Below are positions 8,017-16,559 of a stretch of 48,655 nucleotides of DNA, one piece after another. This DNA is from Bacteroidales bacterium. GTDB lineage: Bacteria > Bacteroidota > Bacteroidia > Bacteroidales > UBA932. A program made the position numbers and the translations under genes. Location: positions 1 to 48,655 of the forward strand of contig SUYN01000020.1 of NCBI GenBank assembly GCA_015060405.1, in the 5' to 3' direction. Under the pieces are notes generated by a model. The model was given only the letters and a program-made list of their open reading frames with translations. It made no database searches and was not told the origin of the DNA. Position 1 is the first letter of the stretch. Every line of letters starts with the position of its first letter.

Positions 8017-10323
8017 ATGCGAAAAACGCTTATCCTACTAAGCCTCTCCCTGCTCGCAGCATGCAAGGGAGCAGACTCGACAGACTGTGCCTGCTCATCA
8101 GCCTGCAAAGAAAAGCTTGACAGCCTGACATCAACATTCGAACAGCGTACCGAGGAGCTTCTCTCCCAGCTGACAATTGAAGAAAAGGCATCACTGATGA
8201 TGAATTCATCCCCGGCGATACCGAGGCTGGGAATCAGGCAGTATGACTGGTGGAACGAAGCGCTGCACGGAGTTGCGCGCAACGGCTCGGCTACAGTGTT
8301 CCCTCAGGCCATCGGTATGGCTGCAGCCTTTGACGACGAACTTCTTCTGGAAGTCTTCACTGCAGTCAGCGACGAGGCACGCGTAAAGAACAGGCTGGCC
8401 GTACAGAGCGGAGACATAAGGCGCTACCAGGGTCTCACATTCTGGACTCCTAACATCAACATATTCCGTGACCCGCGCTGGGGAAGAGGTATGGAGACAT
8501 ATGGAGAGGACCCTTATCTGACAGGAGTCCTCGGAACAGCGGTAGTGAAGGGCCTTCAGGGAGACGACGCCTCCCCTATCCGCAAGGCCCACGCATGTGC
8601 AAAGCACTACGCAGTTCATTCTGGCCCTGAATCCACACGTCACTCCTACGATGCGCGTGTAAGCGAAAGAGACCTCCGCGAGACTTATCTTCCTGCATTC
8701 AAGGACCTTGTGATCAAGGGAGGTGTAGAAGAGGTCATGACAGCCTACAACCGCGTGGACGGCGTTCCGGCAGGAGCCAATGACAGGCTCATCAATGAGA
8801 TCCTTCGTGGAGAATGGGGCTATCAGGGCATCATAACATCCGACTGCTGGGCGGTTCCAGACTTCTATGTACCGGGCAGACATGGCTACAGCCCTGATGC
8901 AGCGACTGCAGCAGCAACAGCCGTGAAGGTCGGCATGGACACAGAATGTGGCGAATCATTCGCCTACCTTCCGGAAGCTGTGGAGAGAGGACTGATCACT
9001 GAAGAAGAGATAGACGTGAACCTGCGTCGCCTCCTCCTTGAAAGGTTCAGACTCGGTGAGATGGACGGAATCTCACTGTGGGACCATCTTTCCGACGACA
9101 TCGTAGAAGGAGATGAACATAAGTCACTTGCCCTGAAGATGGCACACGAGACAATAGTACTCCTACAGAACAATGACGGGATACTGCCTCTGAATACCGA
9201 CAGCAGGATTGCAGTAGTTGGTCCTAATGCTGACGACGAAGCGATGATGTGGGGCAACTACAACCCGATTCCGAAAGAGACAGTGACTCTGCTTGAAGCC
9301 TTGCGTGAACGCATTCCTGACGTGAAATACGTACGCGGCTGCGGCATCCTCGGCAACGAATATGCACCGAAGCCGGACCCTAAGTCTCCTTTTGCCAGGT
9401 TCCTCGACATGAATATGGAAGAAATCGACGCTCTTGCAGCAAGATATGCAATCGACAAGAACACCCTCAGACAGTATGTGGAAAGGGAGAAGAGACTCAG
9501 AAGAAACTTCGAACCTGCCCTCGACGTGGCTGACATCCTCTATCAGCTCAAGGATGTGGACATCGTGGTCTTCGCCGGCGGTATTTCACCGGAATTCGAA
9601 GGCGAGGAGATGCCTGTCAATGTCCCTGGCTTCAGCGGAGGCGACAGGACCGACATCCAGCTGCCTCAGGTGCAGAGAGACCTGATCGAGGCTCTCCATG
9701 ATGACGGAAAGAAGGTAATCCTCGTGAACTTCTCGGGAAGTGCTGTAGGACTGGTTCCGGAAACCGGCAACTGCGAGGCGATACTTCAGGCATGGTATCC
9801 CGGACAGATGGGAGGAACTGCAATTGCAGATGTCCTCTTCGGAGACGTGAATCCTTCCGGCAAGCTTCCTCTCACGTTCTACAGGTCAGTGGACCAGCTG
9901 CCTGATTTCGAGAACTATGATATGGCAGGACACACCTACAGATACTTCACAGGCGACCCGCTCTACGAGTTCGGTTATGGACTGAGTTACACCACATTCG
10001 AGTACGGCAGGGCGAAGATAAGAAAAGACAGGATCATCATTCCTGTCAAGAATACAGGTACTGTAGAAGGAACGGAAGTAGTCCAGCTCTACCTGAGAAA
10101 GCCTGATGACGCCCAGGGACCTCTCAAGACCCTCAGGGGCTTCCAGCGTGTGACTGTGGCACCGGGAAAGACCGTCAAGGTGGAGATTCCTCTTAACGAA
10201 GAGACCTTCAACTGGTGGGACGAGACAACACAGAACGTCCACCCGCTCCACGGCAGCTACGAACTCCTTTACGGAGGATCATCGGCTGACGAAGCACTGA
10301 CAGCAGTTCCATATATGTACTAA
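8017..10323 (+). CDS. Glycoside hydrolase family 3 lipoprotein (beta-xylosidase/beta-glucosidase type)
   Basis: A 768-aa exported lipoprotein; the signal ends LLAAC with the lipidated Cys at about residue 16. The GH3 N-terminal barrel shows RWGRGMETYGEDPYLTG, KHYAVHSGPE and the nucleophile region ITSDCWAV, with D276 as expected nucleophile. The C-terminal alpha/beta sandwich and fibronectin-III-like domain follow (YPGQMGGTAIADVLFGDVNPSGKLPLTF split over conserved blocks, then YEFGYGLSYTTF). Its length and the SDC rather than SDW motif resemble Bacteroidota xylosidase/glucosidase GH3 enzymes. It probably trims xylo- or gluco-oligosaccharides at the cell surface or in the periplasm and fits the xylan genes encoded on the other strand. 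Substrate specificity cannot be fixed from sequence alone. Confidence 0.92.
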   Translation: MRKTLILLSLSLLAACKGADSTDCACSSACKEKLDSLTSTFEQRTEELLSQLTIEEKASLMMNSSPAIPRLGIRQYDWWNEALHGVARNGSATVFPQAIGMAAAFDDELLLEVFTAVSDEARVKNRLAVQSGDIRRYQGLTFWTPNINIFRDPRWGRGMETYGEDPYLTGVLGTAVVKGLQGDDASPIRKAHACAKHYAVHSGPESTRHSYDARVSERDLRETYLPAFKDLVIKGGVEEVMTAYNRVDGVPAGANDRLINEILRGEWGYQGIITSDCWAVPDFYVPGRHGYSPDAATAAATAVKVGMDTECGESFAYLPEAVERGLITEEEIDVNLRRLLLERFRLGEMDGISLWDHLSDDIVEGDEHKSLALKMAHETIVLLQNNDGILPLNTDSRIAVVGPNADDEAMMWGNYNPIPKETVTLLEALRERIPDVKYVRGCGILGNEYAPKPDPKSPFARFLDMNMEEIDALAARYAIDKNTLRQYVEREKRLRRNFEPALDVADILYQLKDVDIVVFAGGISPEFEGEEMPVNVPGFSGGDRTDIQLPQVQRDLIEALHDDGKKVILVNFSGSAVGLVPETGNCEAILQAWYPGQMGGTAIADVLFGDVNPSGKLPLTFYRSVDQLPDFENYDMAGHTYRYFTGDPLYEFGYGLSYTTFEYGRAKIRKDRIIIPVKNTGTVEGTEVVQLYLRKPDDAQGPLKTLRGFQRVTVAPGKTVKVEIPLNEETFNWWDETTQNVHPLHGSYELLYGGSSADEALTAVPYMY

Positions 10324-10334
10324 ACCATAAGTAC

Positions 10335-10382
10335 ATAGTGACGAGAGAGGATGACCTTTCGGTCATCCTCTCTCGTCACTAT
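10335..10382. terminator. Bidirectional terminator, 22-bp perfect hairpin
   Basis: The arms at 10335-10356 and 10361-10382 are exact reverse complements around a 4-base loop. It sits between the convergent GH3 and flavodiiron genes and can serve both, although neither side has a long T run. Confidence 0.85.
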
Positions 10383-10395
10383 ATGAGCAGGACTT

Positions 10396-11574
10396 CTACG
10401 CAAGAAGAAGGTCTGCTGTTGCTTTCATGTCGCATTTCTCGCGGGTGTAGGCCTGAGGGAAGGAAAGACCAGCCCCCAGAATCTCGAAGCCCATAGATTC
10501 TGCAAGGGCATTGAGCTGGTTGACGCTGGCGCCTGACCATGTGTAGGAGCCGAAGGCATAGAAACGTCTTCCCTTGATCAGACGGGCCTGCAGGGCACGC
10601 ATGAAGGTCTCCACCGGAGGGAAGATGCCGTTGTTATATGTAGGAGAACCCACCACTATAGTGTCGTATCTGAACACATCGCGCAGGGCGCCTGAAACTC
10701 CAAGCTCACCTGCATTGTTGCATGCAAGGTCGTGGATGGCATAAGGGACCCCGCGTCTGTCGAGTTCCATGGCCAGGGCATCAGCGGCAGCTGCTGTGTT
10801 GCCGTACATGGATCCGTACACTATGCACACTCCCCTTTCGACTTCGTAGCGGCTCATCTTGTCGTACAAGGCCACAACCTGAGGAATGCAGGTCTCCCAG
10901 ACCGGACCGTGGGTAGAACATATCCTCTTGATGTCCAGTTTGCTGAGCTTCTTGAGAGCCGACTGGACAGGAGTGCCGTATTTTCCCACTATGTTGGAGT
11001 AGTATCTTATCATCTCGTCCCGGTATTCGTCAAAGGTCGTCTCATTGTCCACTACTTCATCTGCAGCCTTGAATGTTCCGAATGCATCTCCGGAGAAAAG
11101 TGTTCCCTCTTCTGCAAGCCAGGTCACCATTGTCTCAGGCCAATGCACCATAGGGGTCATATGGAAACTGAGATTGCAGCCGCCAAGGCTGATCGTTTCA
11201 CCCTCAGCCACGACCTGTACCCTGTCAGCCGGAACTCCGTAATATCCTCCGAGCATCGGAAGGGTCTTCGCGTTAGCGACAATCCTGAGGGCAGGGTATC
11301 TGTCAAGCATATAGGTGATCAGAGACGAATGGTCAGGCTCCATGTGATTCACTACCAGATAGTCTATCTGACGTTCGCCTACTGCCTCATATATATTCTG
11401 TAAAAACTCCTCTTCAAAGCCGCTTTCCACTGTGTCGATCAACGCAACCTTCTCATCTGCTACAATATATGAATTATAGCTGACTCCATAAGGAAGAGGC
11501 CACAGCCCCTCAAAAAGCACCTTGTCGAAATCGTTCACTCCGACATAGAAAATCTTATCGCTTATCTTTATCAT
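10396..11574 (-). CDS. fprA: A-type flavoprotein (flavodiiron protein) FprA family
   Basis: A 392-aa cytosolic enzyme reducing O2 to water and/or NO to N2O in anaerobes. The N-terminal metallo-beta-lactamase-like domain carries the diiron ligands: H77-x-E79-x-D81-H82 (HMEPDH), H144 (PMVHWPE), D163 (SGDAFG) and the later CSTHGPVWE histidine. A C-terminal flavodoxin domain starts near residue 250 (VCIVYGSMYGNTAAAADAL), where the phosphate loop binds FMN, and continues with VGSPTYNNGIFPPVE. The length is that of the minimal two-domain family. It is transcribed away from the lipoprotein/TonB genes with about 74 bases upstream. Together with the superoxide reductase at 26.7-27.0 kb it forms the window's oxygen-defence set. 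Confidence 0.93.
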   Translation of the reverse strand: MIKISDKIFYVGVNDFDKVLFEGLWPLPYGVSYNSYIVADEKVALIDTVESGFEEEFLQNIYEAVGERQIDYLVVNHMEPDHSSLITYMLDRYPALRIVANAKTLPMLGGYYGVPADRVQVVAEGETISLGGCNLSFHMTPMVHWPETMVTWLAEEGTLFSGDAFGTFKAADEVVDNETTFDEYRDEMIRYYSNIVGKYGTPVQSALKKLSKLDIKRICSTHGPVWETCIPQVVALYDKMSRYEVERGVCIVYGSMYGNTAAAADALAMELDRRGVPYAIHDLACNNAGELGVSGALRDVFRYDTIVVGSPTYNNGIFPPVETFMRALQARLIKGRRFYAFGSYTWSGASVNQLNALAESMGFEILGAGLSFPQAYTREKCDMKATADLLLA

Positions 11575-11648
11575 AATATTCTCTGATTTGCTTATATTGT
11601 TCCTTTACACTTGTCATGCCGGGCGTGCCGGGACACGTTACAATCATC

Positions 11649-12113
11649 CTACATACTTCCGGAGTAGGCAGTGGGATAGTTCTGCTGTTTCTTAGTGTTA
11701 TAGAAGCCTAACGAGAATTCCAGGGTCTCCTCAGTAAGACTGCCATGCAGGTCGTCTACACGAAAGGTATCATACGGTCCTCCAAGAGCCCAGGGGGTGA
11801 TTCCGTCTGCAGAGAAGGTCCAGCCGCCGTCTGTCATCTCCATCACAGGGACATCCATTATGGTCACATCTATCCTTATCGGCATTGCCGGAACGAACTT
11901 GACCTTGAGAAGCTTGATGTCGACTGCAGTCTTCTCATCGTTGAAGGCCACCTGGACCTGGATGCCGGACTGGTCGAAATCCTCTCCTTCATATACAACG
12001 GTCATGTCACCGGAAAACTTTGGGGTGTCGACTGTGATGTCTGTATCAGGCTTTTCGCATGAGCAGAAAAGCACAAAGGCCGAAGCCAGGAAAACAAATA
12101 TATTCTTCATCAT
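11649..12113 (-). CDS. Small exported lipoprotein, possibly calycin/beta-barrel fold
   Basis: A 154-aa protein with a lipoprotein signal (FVLFCSC, lipidated Cys near residue 19) and a beta-rich mature part with alternating hydrophobic residues. Its features are a MTVVYEGEDF strand, a central FVPAMPIRIDVTI stretch and the end LEFSLGFYNTKKQQ. This resembles the small calycin-like lipoproteins common in Bacteroidota, but the family call is tentative. Its ATG overlaps the stop of the TonB receptor by four bases, so the two are translationally coupled and it may be the receptor's surface ligand-binding partner. No substrate can be named. Confidence 0.65.
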   Translation of the reverse strand: MMKNIFVFLASAFVLFCSCEKPDTDITVDTPKFSGDMTVVYEGEDFDQSGIQVQVAFNDEKTAVDIKLLKVKFVPAMPIRIDVTIMDVPVMEMTDGGWTFSADGITPWALGGPYDTFRVDDLHGSLTEETLEFSLGFYNTKKQQNYPTAYSGSM

Positions 12114-14365
12114 ATTTCTATTGATATACCTGCAGTCAGTCTGAACGGCTTTCCCCTCTGGAAGAAGCTGTTGCCTACCGACTTGAAATAAAACACATTG
12201 AAGTCCTCGTCAAGAAGATTGTCAAACCTTACCCTGAAGTCCAGCAGTCTGAAATCCAGGACCATATCCGCTCCTATCTGGAAAACCACCGGCTCCTTGA
12301 GGGTGTTGGCCTCGTCCCACCATATATTTCCGACAGCGCTGCAGTCTGCGTTTAGAGAAAGGGAACGGACAGCGCTGGAGTCGAATGTGAAGCTGTATCC
12401 TGTCCTTGCATTAAGTGTATGGGCCGGAGAATATGGGATCCTGTTGCCGCTGTAATCGTGATTGCCGTCGTCATAGGACAGGAAACGGGCGTCAGTATAA
12501 CCGTAACTTGCTGAAAAGGAAAGGCCTTTATATTCATATAAGGCTGATGCCTCGGCTCCTATGCTTCTTGAACGTCCGACATTAGCCATCATGCGTCCAG
12601 TAGATTTTCCGGGAGGGAAAAGGGTTATCTGCTGGTCACGGCACAATATGTAGAAGACAGATGCAGAGCCTGAGAACCTATGGTCACCTCTGCTCAGGTC
12701 CGTACCTGCACCTAACTCGAAATTCCAGCTCTTTTCCGGACGGTAGGCCGTGTCATCGGCAGTGACTGCAGTACCCGGATCGTCAAGATAGACACCCAGG
12801 TCGGCCATCATCCCGTTCATCATCATGTTCTGAAGTATGTCGGAGAAGATCTGTGTGTTGAAGCCGCCGCTTCTGTATCCCTTGGACACGACGGCAAAAA
12901 CGCGGGCGTCGCCGATGTTATAGAGAGCGGAGAACTTCGGAAGCAGTTCGAAATAATGATCGCTGACCTTACCTTCATAAAGTGTCTCGAAACGTTTCCA
13001 GTCTGCCATGGTCGGCAGGAAGCGGTAATGTACGGCCGCATCGCTGCAGTAGTTCATCATATTCCCCTCATAGTCAAGCCTGAGTCCGGCTGTAAGGAGC
13101 CAGCGGTCAAGGGTGAAATAGGATTCATGATAGAGTGCAGCGCCGAAGGTGCTGATGCCGAACTCGCTGCCGATCATGAAGTTGCTCTCCCTGATGGCGA
13201 GTGGGGCATCAAGTCCTCCCGAGACATCTTCCGGTATGCTGGCATTGGCATTCCCGAGAATCAGGTCATTGATGCCATCCTGCTTGAAATTGACCGGAGC
13301 TGACATCCTGTTGTACTTCCAGAAGGTGAAGAAACCGCTCTGCCAGTCCCACACTTCACTCTTCCATTCTTCCTTAGGACGAAGGACAAGTTCCTGGGTC
13401 AGAGCGCCTTCCCTCTGTATCTGGGCGAGAGTGAACATGGAACGGTCAGTGAAGTCCTGGTCCATGTCCATCCTGTCGAAAAGCAACTGAAAGGCTGAAA
13501 TGCTGTTCAGGGAGAAACGGTCTGAATCCAGACGCAGCTTGACTGCATCTGTCACAGTAAGACGCTTGTACGCACACTTGTCATTATAGGAGGTCTCAAG
13601 CAAGGACGAGGTCTGAGGGTCGTACAGGCGGTATGGCCATCCACCCTGTGAGAGGGCGCCGGCAGAAAGTATGTTCTCGAAGTACAGGTCGGGCCTGAGC
13701 CTCTTTTCAAGACGCAGTCTCAAGGACAGGGACTCGGAAGGGTCGCACATCTGCCCGTCATAGGAATTCCTGTAAAATCCGTCGGAATGCCTCAATCCTA
13801 TCGAGAGGCCGCTTGAAAGTCCGTCCGGCCTGCTCGTAAAGACTGATGTCCTGGCAACTGCCAGACCTCCGGAACCGAATTCGACACCGGTCCGCACACC
13901 ATGATAGGATGAGGGTGAAATGGTACTCAACGAGAGCACTCCGCACATGGAATTCCTTCCGTAGAGGGTTCCCTGAGGGCCTCTGAAGAGGTCAGCACGG
14001 CGGATGTCCAGCATGTCTATGTCGTATGCATTCTTGTTCAGCACCGGCACATCGTCCACATACAATCCGAGAACCGGATTCTCCATCCTGGAGCCGAAGC
14101 CTCGGAGATATATGGTGGAAGTCATGGCTGAACCGTAGTCAGGAATATGAAGATTAGGAACTATGGCAGAGAGCTTCTTCGGAGAGTCTATCATACGCTC
14201 TTCAAGCTCATCGAGATAGACTACCGACACAGGCGAGGCAAGCCTCTCAAGAGGCAGCGACTGCTTGGCTGAACTCTCCACAAAAGAATATGACAACGTG
14301 TCCTTCAACTCCTCTTCCTGAATGGGAGAAGCGAGAAGAAGCGATATGATGGTTGTCAAAAGCAC
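12110..14365 (-). CDS. TonB-dependent outer-membrane receptor
   Basis: A 751-aa ligand-gated outer-membrane transporter. It starts with GTG at 14365 because no in-frame ATG is available, giving a short signal-like MLLTTIISLLLASP. A candidate TonB-box region follows (DTLSYSFVES). The plug domain is at about residues 40-150 (SAIVPNLHIPDYG, TIYLRGFGSR, LFRGPQGTLYGRN), then a long beta-barrel with an aromatic-ended final strand. It is not a SusC, lacking the CarboxypepD-like N-terminal extension, and there is no SusD partner, so its cargo is uncertain: oligosaccharide by operon context, or siderophore/haem by architecture. It is 36 bases after the GH43 gene and overlaps the small lipoprotein gene. 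Confidence 0.88.
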   Translation of the reverse strand: MLLTTIISLLLASPIQEEELKDTLSYSFVESSAKQSLPLERLASPVSVVYLDELEERMIDSPKKLSAIVPNLHIPDYGSAMTSTIYLRGFGSRMENPVLGLYVDDVPVLNKNAYDIDMLDIRRADLFRGPQGTLYGRNSMCGVLSLSTISPSSYHGVRTGVEFGSGGLAVARTSVFTSRPDGLSSGLSIGLRHSDGFYRNSYDGQMCDPSESLSLRLRLEKRLRPDLYFENILSAGALSQGGWPYRLYDPQTSSLLETSYNDKCAYKRLTVTDAVKLRLDSDRFSLNSISAFQLLFDRMDMDQDFTDRSMFTLAQIQREGALTQELVLRPKEEWKSEVWDWQSGFFTFWKYNRMSAPVNFKQDGINDLILGNANASIPEDVSGGLDAPLAIRESNFMIGSEFGISTFGAALYHESYFTLDRWLLTAGLRLDYEGNMMNYCSDAAVHYRFLPTMADWKRFETLYEGKVSDHYFELLPKFSALYNIGDARVFAVVSKGYRSGGFNTQIFSDILQNMMMNGMMADLGVYLDDPGTAVTADDTAYRPEKSWNFELGAGTDLSRGDHRFSGSASVFYILCRDQQITLFPPGKSTGRMMANVGRSRSIGAEASALYEYKGLSFSASYGYTDARFLSYDDGNHDYSGNRIPYSPAHTLNARTGYSFTFDSSAVRSLSLNADCSAVGNIWWDEANTLKEPVVFQIGADMVLDFRLLDFRVRFDNLLDEDFNVFYFKSVGNSFFQRGKPFRLTAGISIEI

Positions 14366-14372
14366 AAGAATG

Positions 14373-14380
14373 CAAAGATA
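14373..14380 (-). promoter_or_regulatory. Possible internal promoter -7 box immediately before the TonB receptor
   Basis: Read on the minus strand, TATCTTTG lies 7 bases upstream of the GTG start and matches TAnnTTTG exactly. No good -33 element is seen at the usual distance. If active, the transcript would be almost leaderless. Confidence 0.3.
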
Positions 14381-14401
14381 GCATTATTCGGAAAAATAGC
14401 A

Positions 14402-15847
14402 TCATTTTCTTTTAAATGTCCATCTGCAGTTGTCGCTGGCAAAGTCGTACTCGGCAAGTGTTGGTGTGCTGTCTGCTATTGATGTCAGGACATAGCCGCC
14501 TGTCCTTCCGGGAACAGCCTTCGGCATGATCCGGAAGGTGCCGTCGGTCAGCTGTTCGATACGCCAGAGCTGTTCTGGAGCCCCGGTATATGCAGGAACT
14601 GTGGTCACCTCCGCGTCCTGCGTGGCTGCAAGGACCCTTTCCGTGCCTTCGATCTGTATCTTGAAGTACTGCCCTCCCAGATAACCGCCGGCTTCAGGGA
14701 CTGCAACGACTGACCATCTCTGATGCGGCCGGTTCATCCAGTCACCGATGCGAGCCGGTATCTCCCCCTCCGGCCATGTCGCCAACACGTCATCAAGGGT
14801 CTGATTCGGATAGGACACTTCAGGCTCGTCAGTTGCCTCCCACCAGCCTCGTCGCGGAAGGTTCTGTCTCACGAAGTCCACTGCCAGTTCAAGGGCATAA
14901 CCCCTTCTTACAGAAGATATTTCATAGACTCCCTCCTTGAAGGCATCACCTGCCGAAGGCCAGTCATTCTCCCATATAAGAGGACGGATCGCGAGTACGC
15001 TGCGTGCGCTTCGGTCAAGATCCGCTTCCCAATGGAAGGACATCTTCTCGACACCTTCATCCACTACATACCTGCCGAAATGGCCGGCACCGAACTGACG
15101 GTCATCCCCGTCCACGACCATCCTGCCACCTCCGGCAAGCATGTCGCGTCCCATATTGTCCAGATAAGGGCCGGTGACTTCACGTGAACGTCCTGCGACT
15201 ATGTTATATGTGGAATTCACCCCGTCACAGCAGGTGCCGTGAGTACCGAGAAGGTAGTACCATCCGTTGCGCCAGGTGATGGTGGTCGCTTCACAGTCTA
15301 TGGCTATGTTCACAGCCTCATTGCCTTCCATGCGTGCTCCTGTAGCAGGATCGAGCTCGACTATACGGATGAAGCCGAAATATGTCCCGTATGTACACCA
15401 GAGGCGTCCGGTCGTCGGATCCAGGAAGAGACCCGCATCTATGGCATCGCAGTCTTCATCAACCTCGGAATATGCCACCTGTACCGCTTCCGTGAAGGCG
15501 AAATCCGGTGAGTCCGGATCAAGTGTCCTGTTCCACATCGTGAGGATGGTTCCTGAATGGCCGCCTCCAAGTCCTCCTCCTGTCGAGCTGTAAGCTATCA
15601 GGTAGCGGTCACCAATCTTGAGGGCGTCCGGAGCAGCGCCCCCTCCGGGGCGTTCCGCTCCGGGGTACCAGTTCCAGCCGTCTTCGGAGATGAGTCCTCC
15701 GCCTCCGGTCCCGAAGGTATAATACTTTCCGTCACATTCCATTATTGTGGAAGGGTCATGGATCCATGGCTTTCCCTCCTGTGCATCCGCATTGAGAGTC
15801 ATGAGCAGAGATGCCGCTACAGATAAAAGAAATACTGATGTCTTCAT
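14402..15847 (-). CDS. GH43-family arabinan/xylan-active hydrolase with C-terminal lectin-like domain
   Basis: A 481-aa secreted enzyme with signal peptide MKTSVFLLSVAASLLMTLNADA. The five-bladed propeller has the three expected acidic residues: Asp in HDPSTIM (general base, about residue 31), Asp in CDAIDAGLF (pKa modulator) and Glu in DCEATTI (general acid). The layout resembles arabinan endo-1,5-alpha-arabinosidase-type GH43 proteins, with NST and HFGRYV near the end of the propeller. The last ~150 residues (YFKIQIEGTERVLAATQ, QLWRIEQL, RWTFKRK) look like a ricin-type trefoil with Q-x-W repeats. It probably releases arabinose or arabino-oligosaccharides from arabinoxylan or arabinan. It sits 5 bases after the upstream gene, in the same operon as two other GH43 proteins. 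Confidence 0.85.
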   Translation of the reverse strand: MKTSVFLLSVAASLLMTLNADAQEGKPWIHDPSTIMECDGKYYTFGTGGGGLISEDGWNWYPGAERPGGGAAPDALKIGDRYLIAYSSTGGGLGGGHSGTILTMWNRTLDPDSPDFAFTEAVQVAYSEVDEDCDAIDAGLFLDPTTGRLWCTYGTYFGFIRIVELDPATGARMEGNEAVNIAIDCEATTITWRNGWYYLLGTHGTCCDGVNSTYNIVAGRSREVTGPYLDNMGRDMLAGGGRMVVDGDDRQFGAGHFGRYVVDEGVEKMSFHWEADLDRSARSVLAIRPLIWENDWPSAGDAFKEGVYEISSVRRGYALELAVDFVRQNLPRRGWWEATDEPEVSYPNQTLDDVLATWPEGEIPARIGDWMNRPHQRWSVVAVPEAGGYLGGQYFKIQIEGTERVLAATQDAEVTTVPAYTGAPEQLWRIEQLTDGTFRIMPKAVPGRTGGYVLTSIADSTPTLAEYDFASDNCRWTFKRK

Positions 15848-15852
15848 TGCCC

Positions 15853-16557
15853 TTACTTGTCAAGAATGTTGTAGTTTATTACAGGATTGCCCTTTTCGTC
15901 GATGAAGCGGACACAGAAGTCACTCATTCCCGGACCGTTGATCACAGCTCCTGTAAGAATGTGACGTCCCTTCCTGAGTGTAAGTCTTCTTGACGCGGCA
16001 TCATCCATCACCATGCGTCTGTCACCCGAAAGGATGAGGACTTCCTCGCCATCGATCCACCACATGGATGCGGAGTTGGAGCCGACTGCAAGACGGACAT
16101 CCGTGAGGTCCTCGGGCACATCAATGACGGTCGCCGCACGGCATATGATTCCGTAACGTCCTGTCTCTGTGCCGACTGCGAAACGATAGAGCTTGACATT
16201 GAAGAGCCTGCTGTCAAGCGCATGCCAGGTCAGCCTTGCATCTCCCACCTTCACCTTCTGGCCGTCCTTCGGCAAGGTGAAGTCTCCTGTGTTCCAGCCG
16301 GTGTCGAGATTCTCCCTGATGTAGCTGTCCACAAACACGGTGTTGCCCCTGTTGGGCTTGCTTATCGGCTCAAGAAGGAGCCAGCGGCGTATGAAGCCGA
16401 GCTCGTCAGGCCGCATCGGTCCGTCAGCAGGAACGGTGAAATACGGAGCCAGTGCCGGATGTTTTTCCATAAGACCGGCACCCTTCCTCCTTGCATCCAA
16501 GGAAAGGGGAATTGCCAGCAAAGCGATGGCAATCAATATATTGAATATACGTCTCAT
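15853..16557 (-). CDS. Secreted beta-sandwich protein of the xylan operon (esterase-associated type)
   Basis: A 234-aa protein with a signal peptide (MRRIFNILIAIALLAIPLSLDA). The mature part has FIRRWLLLEPI, VFVDSYIREN, LTWHALDSRLFNVKLYRFA, SASMWWIDGEE and a closing GAVINGPGMSDFCVRF. From memory, closely similar stretches occur in Bacteroidota proteins annotated as acetylxylan-esterase-associated domains, but I see no catalytic Ser-His pair of a known esterase fold, so it may be a carbohydrate-binding or accessory module. It is separated from the GH43-GH8 stop by 2 bases and from the next GH43 by 5 bases, placing it firmly in the xylan operon. Its precise function is unknown. Confidence 0.6.
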   Translation of the reverse strand: MRRIFNILIAIALLAIPLSLDARRKGAGLMEKHPALAPYFTVPADGPMRPDELGFIRRWLLLEPISKPNRGNTVFVDSYIRENLDTGWNTGDFTLPKDGQKVKVGDARLTWHALDSRLFNVKLYRFAVGTETGRYGIICRAATVIDVPEDLTDVRLAVGSNSASMWWIDGEEVLILSGDRRMVMDDAASRRLTLRKGRHILTGAVINGPGMSDFCVRFIDEKGNPVINYNILDK

Positions 16558-16559
16558 GA

